Shown here piece by piece: positions 15,654-20,248 of a stretch of 20,248 bases of DNA (its first letter is position 1; each line of letters starts with the position of its first letter). The notes under the pieces are model-generated. The model did not search any database. It was not told the DNA's origin and saw only the letters and a list, made by a program, of their open reading frames with translations. The translations under genes were made by a program, and so were the position numbers. The stretch covers positions 1-20,248 of the forward strand of contig CANCDA010000021.1 of NCBI GenBank assembly GCA_947374705.1, written 5' to 3'. The DNA is from Comamonadaceae bacterium (GTDB taxonomy: Bacteria; Pseudomonadota; Gammaproteobacteria; Burkholderiales; Burkholderiaceae_C).

Positions 15654-16817
15654 ATGCGACTCGGCTACTTCACCATGCCCTTGCACCCCCTGCACCGCGA
15701 CACCACAGAGACGCTGCATGAGGACCGCGAGACCATCATCTTCGCCGACCAACTCGGGTTTTACGACGCCTTTGTCGGCGAGCACTTGACCGACCAGGCC
15801 GAGAACGTGACCAACAGCCTGTTGTTTTTGTCGTCGTTGATTTTTCAGACCAAGACCATCAAGCTCGGCTCGGGCACGTCCAACCTCTCGCACTCGCACC
15901 CCACTTTGCTGGCCTCGCAAGCGGCCATGTTTGACCACCTGGCCAAGGGTCGTTTTATCTTCGGCATCAGCCCCGGTGCGCTGGCCTCGGACGCGGAAGC
16001 GCTGGGCATGCTGGACCAGGACCGCAACAAACTCTTTGCCGAAGCCATTGATGTGATCTTGGCGATTTGGGAGCGTGAAGCGCCTTACAACATCGACCTG
16101 CCGGACAACCGCTTCAAAGTCAGCACCGCCAAAACCTCGGTGCCCGAGATTGGCCGCGGCTATTTGATGAAACCCTACCAGCGCCCCTACCCCGAGATCG
16201 TGGGCACGGTGGTGGCCCCGCACTCCAAAGGCGTGATCGCCATGGGTCAGCGCAACTTTCACCCGATGTCGGCCAACTTTCTCTCCCCGCATTGGTTGCC
16301 CAGCCACTGGCAAAACTACGCCGAAGGCAAGGCCTCGGTCGGCCAAGTGGCGGACCCCGCCGACTGGCGCATTGCCCGCACCGTGTTCGTCACCGATGAC
16401 GACAGCAAGATCGACAGCTATGGCCGTAGCGACGCCAACAGCCCCTACCGCTACTACTACCAGCAAATGCTGACCAAGATGCGCATGTCGAATCGCCATG
16501 TGATCTTCAAAAAACACAAGGACGAAGACGACAGCCTGGTCACGCTAGACCGTTTGATGGACGAGCTGGTGATTGCGGGCAGCGTGAACCAGGTGGTCGA
16601 TCAAATTTTGGCCCTGCGCGAGCAAGCCGGTGACTTTGGCGAGATCGTCTATGCGGGCATGGACTTGGTGGACTCCCAACTCGGCCTGCGCTCCATGGAG
16701 CTGATGGCGCACGAGGTGATGCCGCGTGTGAACGACGCCATCCGTCACAGCCAAAGCAAAGCAGAGCGCAGCAGCGCCACCCTTAGCGACAACAGCGTCA
16801 CCGCTGTGCCCGCTTGA
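15654..16817 (+). CDS. Luciferase-like (LLM class) flavin-dependent monooxygenase
   Basis: The 387-residue product is a bacterial luciferase-type TIM barrel. The opening strand MRLGYFTMPLHP, FYDAFVGEHLTDQ, IKLGSGTSNLSHSHPTLLAS (about 69-88) and GRFIFGISPGALASDAEALG (about 100-119) are typical of the family. These enzymes use reduced flavin and oxygen to oxidise aldehydes, ketones, terpenes, sulfonates or N-heterocycles. The general look is nearest to limonene/ketone-type monooxygenases, but the substrate cannot be assigned. AAGGA (15643-15647) lies six bases before the ATG. The next gene encodes a flavin reductase 12 bp downstream, the expected source of reduced flavin. The last 25 residues or so are Ser/Ala-rich and probably disordered. 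Confidence 0.9.
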   Translation: MRLGYFTMPLHPLHRDTTETLHEDRETIIFADQLGFYDAFVGEHLTDQAENVTNSLLFLSSLIFQTKTIKLGSGTSNLSHSHPTLLASQAAMFDHLAKGRFIFGISPGALASDAEALGMLDQDRNKLFAEAIDVILAIWEREAPYNIDLPDNRFKVSTAKTSVPEIGRGYLMKPYQRPYPEIVGTVVAPHSKGVIAMGQRNFHPMSANFLSPHWLPSHWQNYAEGKASVGQVADPADWRIARTVFVTDDDSKIDSYGRSDANSPYRYYYQQMLTKMRMSNRHVIFKKHKDEDDSLVTLDRLMDELVIAGSVNQVVDQILALREQAGDFGEIVYAGMDLVDSQLGLRSMELMAHEVMPRVNDAIRHSQSKAERSSATLSDNSVTAVPA

Positions 16818-16829
16818 GAAAGACGTGCC

Positions 16830-17339
16830 ATGAGCTTCACCCCCGACGATTTCAAACGCCTGATGCGCCAGCACCCCGCGGCTGTGACGCTGATTGCCAC
16901 CGGCCAAGCACCGCACCGCACCGGCCTCACCGCCACAGCCGTGATGTCCATGTCGCTCGACCCCATCAGCATCGTGTGTGCCGTCAACCGCGCCACCTTC
17001 ACGCACGACCAAATTTTGAAAAACAAAACCTTCTCGGTCAACACGCTGGCGCAAAATCAAATTGCCTTGGCCAAAACTTTCTCTGGTCAAACCAAGGTGG
17101 TGGGTGAAGACCGGTTTGATGAGCACGACTGGTTCCAACTGAGCACCGGCGCACCGGTGTTGCGCCATTGTCTGGTCAGCTTTGACTGCGAGTTGCTACA
17201 GGCCATCGAGATCGGCACTCACACCTTGTTGCTGGGCAAAGTGGTGGCGGGCCAGCCCTGTGCTGACCCGCTGGCTCAGCCCCTGATCTACCATGACGGC
17301 CAATGGGCCACGGTAGAAAACTGCCCGATTGAGACTTGA
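16830..17339 (+). CDS. Flavin reductase (HpaC/RutF-like) of a two-component monooxygenase
   Basis: The 169-residue product has the flavin reductase-like split barrel: FKRLMRQHPAAVTLIAT at the start, GLTATAVMSMSLDPISIVCAVN (about 29-50) as the flavin-binding stretch, then FSVNTLAQNQIALAKTFSG and LVSFDCELLQAIEIGTHTLLLGKV. Such proteins reduce FMN or FAD with NAD(P)H and hand the free reduced flavin to a partner oxygenase, here very probably the monooxygenase just upstream. The family's terminal histidine motif (GDH) is not evident; the matching place reads GTHTLLLGKV and then PLIYHDGQW. The ATG at 16830 has a weak site (GAAAG), and the gene is followed 47 bp later by receptor 2. Confidence 0.9.
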   Translation: MSFTPDDFKRLMRQHPAAVTLIATGQAPHRTGLTATAVMSMSLDPISIVCAVNRATFTHDQILKNKTFSVNTLAQNQIALAKTFSGQTKVVGEDRFDEHDWFQLSTGAPVLRHCLVSFDCELLQAIEIGTHTLLLGKVVAGQPCADPLAQPLIYHDGQWATVENCPIET

Positions 17340-17386
17340 ACACCCCCCCCGCCAGCCCAACACCCAACACGACAAGAGGGACGACC

Positions 17387-18376
17387 ATGAACCCACGCAC
17401 CACCCACTGGACTCGATGGGGCCTGCGCCTTTTCGTTGGCCTGAGTGTGCTAGGCGGCCTGCCGCTGGCGCAGGCCCAGCCCTACCCCAATAAAACCGTG
17501 CGCATCATCGAGCCCGCAGGCCCTGGCAGCGCGGTGGACACGGCTGCGCGTGAGCTGGCGCCGAAGCTGGCAGAAGCGCTGGGCCAATCGGTGGTGATTG
17601 AGAACCGTGCGGGGGGCAACAGCGGCATTGGCGCGCGTGAGGCGGCACGTGCCCAGCCCGATGGCTACACCCTGTTCCACGGCAACATCAACAACGCCTT
17701 GAACGACTTGCTCACGCGGGACGCCTGTTGTCGCCTGGGCACGGCCCTGCTGCCCGTGACCCGGGTGCTGACCAGCCCCTTGGTGATGGTGGTGCATCCT
17801 TCGGTGGCGGCCAAGACACTGCAAGAGTTCATCAGCTTGGCCAAGAGCCAGCCGCAGGCACTCACCTACGCCTCGGGTGGTGCGGGGTCGATCACGCAGT
17901 TGCTCGGCGAGCTGGTCAAAAGCACGGCGGGCCTGCAACTGCGCGAAATTCCCTACAAGGCCATTGGCGCGGAAGTGCCCGACCTGTTGGCAGGGCATGT
18001 GATGGCCGCTTATCTGGCCCCGGTGGCGGTGGCGCAGCACATCAAGTCCGGCAAGCTGCGCGCGCTGGGCGTGGCGCATGACCGGCGCATTGGCATGATG
18101 GCCGATGTGCCCACTTTCGCCCAAGCAGGCCTGCCCGGTGTGGAGGCCTCAGGCTGGAACGGCATCTTTGTGCCCGCAGGTACACCTGTGGCGGTGATCA
18201 ACCGGCTGCAAGCCGAAATCACCAAAATCTTTGACAACCCCGCCTACAAGCAAATGGTGACGGATCGTGGCTCCGAGCTGGGGGGCCAAACACCGGAAGA
18301 GTTTGGTGCCTTCGTCCGCGCTGAGATTGCCAAGTGGGGCAAGGTCATTGCCGACGCAAAAATTCAACTGGAATAA
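17387..18376 (+). CDS. Bug/TctC-family periplasmic substrate-binding protein (receptor 2)
   Basis: From ATG 17387, with AGAGGG six bases upstream, the product has 329 residues. A longer frame to TTG 17336 would put a Pro/Thr-rich leader in front of the signal peptide and is unlikely. The signal peptide ends at LAQA (residue 30). The ligand loop reads IEPAGPGSAVDTAAR (41-55) with Asp51, not the usual PFPPGG form, and matches receptor 3 more than receptor 1. IENRAGGNSGIGA, DGYTL, IPYKAIGAEVPDLLAGHV and VPAGTPVAVINRL are normal Bug motifs. Adjacent cysteines (114-115, DACCRLGTALLPVTR) replace the usual LPYDxxKDFxPV segment. The hydrolase gene begins 2 bp after its stop, so both are in one transcript. 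Confidence 0.92.
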   Translation: MNPRTTHWTRWGLRLFVGLSVLGGLPLAQAQPYPNKTVRIIEPAGPGSAVDTAARELAPKLAEALGQSVVIENRAGGNSGIGAREAARAQPDGYTLFHGNINNALNDLLTRDACCRLGTALLPVTRVLTSPLVMVVHPSVAAKTLQEFISLAKSQPQALTYASGGAGSITQLLGELVKSTAGLQLREIPYKAIGAEVPDLLAGHVMAAYLAPVAVAQHIKSGKLRALGVAHDRRIGMMADVPTFAQAGLPGVEASGWNGIFVPAGTPVAVINRLQAEITKIFDNPAYKQMVTDRGSELGGQTPEEFGAFVRAEIAKWGKVIADAKIQLE

Positions 18377-18378
18377 GC

Positions 18379-19230
18379 ATGCCCCACCTCAAGATTCAAG
18401 CCGCCAACATCTTTTATGAAGTCCACGGCGACAGCGGCCCGTGGTTGGCGCTCAATGCGGGCGGGCGGCATCGCAGCACGGAGATGGTGCCGCTGGCCCA
18501 GATGATTGCAGATCAGGGCTTTAGGGTGCTCACGCATGACCGGCGCAACACCGGCGCCTCAGACATCGTGATTGGGGGTGACGAGCAAGACCTGCGCAGC
18601 GAAGAAGACATCTGGGCTGACGACCTCTACGCCCTGCTGCAACACTTGGGTGCGGGGCCTGCGTTCTCCGGTGGGTCGTCTGCTGGCGCACGGCTGTCCA
18701 TGCTGCTCACGCGTCGCCACCCGAATGCCGTCAAAGGCCTCTTGCTCATGCGCATCACGGGGGGTGATTTTCCCGCCAAGCGCCTGCCCAACATCTATTA
18801 CGGCCAGTACATCAAGGCGGCTCAGACAGGCGGCATGGCGGCGGTGTGCAACACCGCGCCCTACCAAGAGCGCTTGGCCCTGAACCCCGGCAGCCGCGAA
18901 CGCTTGATGGCCATGGACCCGCAGGACTACATCCGCATCATGCAGCGCTGGTTAGACGCTTTTCTCAGCGGCCCGATGGCTCCGGTCATGGGCGTGCCCG
19001 AAGCCGAGCTGCGCAGCTTGACGCAGCCCACGCTGGTGATCCCCGGCAATGACAAAACGCACTCGTCCATCAGCGGCAAAGCCTGCGCGCAGTTGATTGC
19101 GGGCAGCGAGTTGTTTGAGCTGCCCATCCAGGACGAAGACCGCGACATCATTCCCTTCCCCGAGTGGCATCCGCATTACCTCGCCATCACGCAAAAGTTT
19201 GTGGCCTTTATGCGTGCGCACAGCGCGTAA
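18379..19230 (+). CDS. Alpha/beta hydrolase of the catabolic cluster
   Basis: The 283-residue product is an alpha/beta-fold hydrolase: HDRRNTGASD (53-62), nucleophile elbow GGSSAGARLS (98-107) with Ser101, a lid region (about 130-200), and PGNDKTHS (222-229) with Asp225 as a candidate acid. His264 or His266 in WHPHY may be the base. It may cleave an ester, lactone or C-C bond made by the flavin monooxygenase; this is inference from context only. ATG 18379 lies 2 bp after the receptor 2 stop, and a further in-frame upstream start would lie inside that gene. It is not closely similar to the dehalogenase-like hydrolase at 7630, which uses Asp as nucleophile. Confidence 0.87.
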   Translation: MPHLKIQAANIFYEVHGDSGPWLALNAGGRHRSTEMVPLAQMIADQGFRVLTHDRRNTGASDIVIGGDEQDLRSEEDIWADDLYALLQHLGAGPAFSGGSSAGARLSMLLTRRHPNAVKGLLLMRITGGDFPAKRLPNIYYGQYIKAAQTGGMAAVCNTAPYQERLALNPGSRERLMAMDPQDYIRIMQRWLDAFLSGPMAPVMGVPEAELRSLTQPTLVIPGNDKTHSSISGKACAQLIAGSELFELPIQDEDRDIIPFPEWHPHYLAITQKFVAFMRAHSA

Positions 19231-19247
19231 CTTTTTAGGACTTCACG

Positions 19248-20213
19248 ATGTTCAAAATCCTGCGTGTTTTGTCGGCACTGTTGATGCTTGTGGCGGGCTT
19301 TGCCGCACACGCCCAGCCCTACCCCAACAAGCCGGTGCGCGTGATCGTGCCCGCAGGCCCGGGCGATACCTGTGATTTGCTGATGCGCTTGATCGGCCCC
19401 AAGATCACCGAGAAAACCGGCCAACCCTGGGTCGTTGAAAACCGCCCCGGCTCCAGCGGACAACTGGGCCTGACGCTCATCAAACAAGCCCCTGCGGATG
19501 GCTACACACTGGGCTGCGGCCAAGGTGGCAACATGGTCATCGTGCCGCTGTCTTACCAAAAAGTGGCTTATGACACGGTGAAAGATTTTGCGCCGGTGGC
19601 TTTGGTGGGCTCTAACTTTTTGGCCCTGGTGGTGAACCCGGATCTGCCCTACAAGACCACCGAAGAACTGCTGGCCTACGCCAAGGCTAACCCCGGCAAA
19701 GTGAGCTTCGGCACCAACGGCGAAGGCGGATTTTTGCACTTCGCCACCGAGCTGTTTCGCATCCAGGGCGGCTTCACCTACCTGCACGTGCCCTACAAAA
19801 GCGTCTCGGCGGTGATGACTGAAATTTTGGGCGGCCAGATCAACGCCACTTTGACTTCTTATCTGCCTGCGCAAGCTTTGATCAGCGCTGGCAAAGTCCG
19901 CCTGCTCGGCATTGCCACCGCCAAGCGCTTGGCCGACCAACCGAACGTGCCCACCTTGGCAGAAGCCCTGCCCGGTTTTGCATCGGGCGGCTTGTTTGGT
20001 GTGATCGCGCCTGCGGGCACGCCCCAAGCCATCATCCACAGCCTGAACCGTGACATCAGCGCCGCCTTGGCCCTGCCTGAAGTGATCCAGAAAATGAAAC
20101 TCTACGGGCTGGAAGCCCACACCGAATCGCCGGAGTTTTTCAGCGAGACGATTCGCCGTGATTTCTCCAAGTGGGGCAAGCTGATCAGCGATATCGGCTT
20201 CAAACCGATCTAA
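19248..20213 (+). CDS. Bug/TctC-family periplasmic substrate-binding protein (receptor 3)
   Basis: The 321-residue product has a signal peptide (cleavage after AAHA near residue 22) and a Bug fold. QPYPNKPVRVIVPAGPGDTC opens the mature protein and carries the variant ligand loop, with Asp40 and Asp43. VENRPGSSGQLG, DGYTLG, VPYKSVSAVMTEILGGQI, TLAEALPGF and IAPAGTPQAIIHSL follow the family pattern. TAGGA (19236-19240) stands seven bases before the ATG. With receptors 1 and 2 it makes three binding proteins in one gene series, with no transporter genes seen; their ligands may be related compounds or successive intermediates. Confidence 0.93.
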   Translation: MFKILRVLSALLMLVAGFAAHAQPYPNKPVRVIVPAGPGDTCDLLMRLIGPKITEKTGQPWVVENRPGSSGQLGLTLIKQAPADGYTLGCGQGGNMVIVPLSYQKVAYDTVKDFAPVALVGSNFLALVVNPDLPYKTTEELLAYAKANPGKVSFGTNGEGGFLHFATELFRIQGGFTYLHVPYKSVSAVMTEILGGQINATLTSYLPAQALISAGKVRLLGIATAKRLADQPNVPTLAEALPGFASGGLFGVIAPAGTPQAIIHSLNRDISAALALPEVIQKMKLYGLEAHTESPEFFSETIRRDFSKWGKLISDIGFKPI

Positions 20214-20234
20214 CAACTCAACCCACAGCGTTCA

Positions 20235-20248
20235 ATGTCTGCTCACCG
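20235..20248 (+). CDS. Possible start of a further gene, cut by the window end
   Basis: An ATG 21 bp after the receptor 3 stop opens a frame (MSAH...) that runs off the window. The spacing fits continuation of the same operon, but only four full codons are visible and no ribosome binding site is evident. Its nature is unknown. Confidence 0.3.

Noticed and set aside
15510..16517. Long open frame on the minus strand opposite the flavin monooxygenase
   Set aside because: It lies fully antisense to a well-recognised gene, and its translation is compositionally odd with no domain. Similar long antisense frames occur at 10972-11961, 1866-2585 and 19176-20216, as expected from high-G+C codon usage.
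17336..17386. N-terminal extension of receptor 2 from TTG 17336
   Set aside because: It would place a Pro/Thr-rich stretch before the signal peptide and overlap the reductase stop; ATG 17387 has a good ribosome binding site.
15654..19230. A Rut-type pyrimidine degradation operon (LLM oxygenase, flavin reductase, alpha/beta hydrolase)
   Set aside because: The oxygenase does not resemble RutA as I remember it beyond fold and size, and RutB-, RutC- and RutG-like genes are missing.
1..20248. CRISPR arrays, tRNA or rRNA genes, insertion sequences
   Set aside because: No regularly spaced repeats, cloverleaf sequences, transposase motifs or flanking inverted repeats were found on reading the window.

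Overview
The window looks like chromosomal DNA of a betaproteobacterium, probably a member of the Comamonadaceae or a close relative in the Burkholderiales. The main reason is the three genes for Bug/TctC-type periplasmic solute receptors, a family strongly expanded in that group, together with an IclR regulator and moderately high G+C. The genus cannot be told from the sequence. Almost all of it codes: eighteen genes are supported, seventeen on the + strand and one on the - strand, plus the first bases of a possible nineteenth.

Region 1 (1-6530) is a type I secretion operon. It holds the C-terminal part of a calcium-binding RTX-like protein, a HlyB-like ABC exporter, a HlyD-like adaptor, a TolC-like outer membrane channel and a HlyC-like lysine acyltransferase. 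The genes overlap or nearly touch. The cell could export the RTX protein in one step across both membranes, and the acyltransferase should attach fatty acyl groups to lysines of that protein before export. The gene order (A-B-D-TolC-C) differs from the classic hlyCABD order. This stretch is visibly less G+C-rich than what follows.

Region 2 (6538-8562) is a housekeeping-type run: phosphatidylglycerophosphatase A (pgpA), a CinA C-terminal/PncC nicotinamide-nucleotide amidase, and an alpha/beta hydrolase carrying every active-site residue I know of from fluoroacetate dehalogenase. It converges on, and overlaps by 32 bp, a small minus-strand gene for a membrane-anchored protein of unknown function. 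A 225-250 bp intergenic stretch with a strong hairpin and a repeated small palindrome then precedes Region 3.

Region 3 (9173-13566) is a two-gene RND efflux pump (periplasmic adaptor plus a 1059-residue inner membrane transporter) with no outer membrane channel gene beside it.

Region 4 (13639-20213) is an IclR regulator followed by a tight, same-strand gene series: Bug receptor 1, luciferase-like flavin monooxygenase, flavin reductase, Bug receptor 2, alpha/beta hydrolase, Bug receptor 3. It reads as an inducible catabolic unit. The monooxygenase and reductase would form a two-component flavin oxygenase, the hydrolase would process the product, and three receptors would bind related substrates. 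The substrate is unknown. This cluster and the RTX operon are the best candidates for something not yet described. No RNA genes, insertion sequences, CRISPR arrays or convincing intrinsic terminators were seen.
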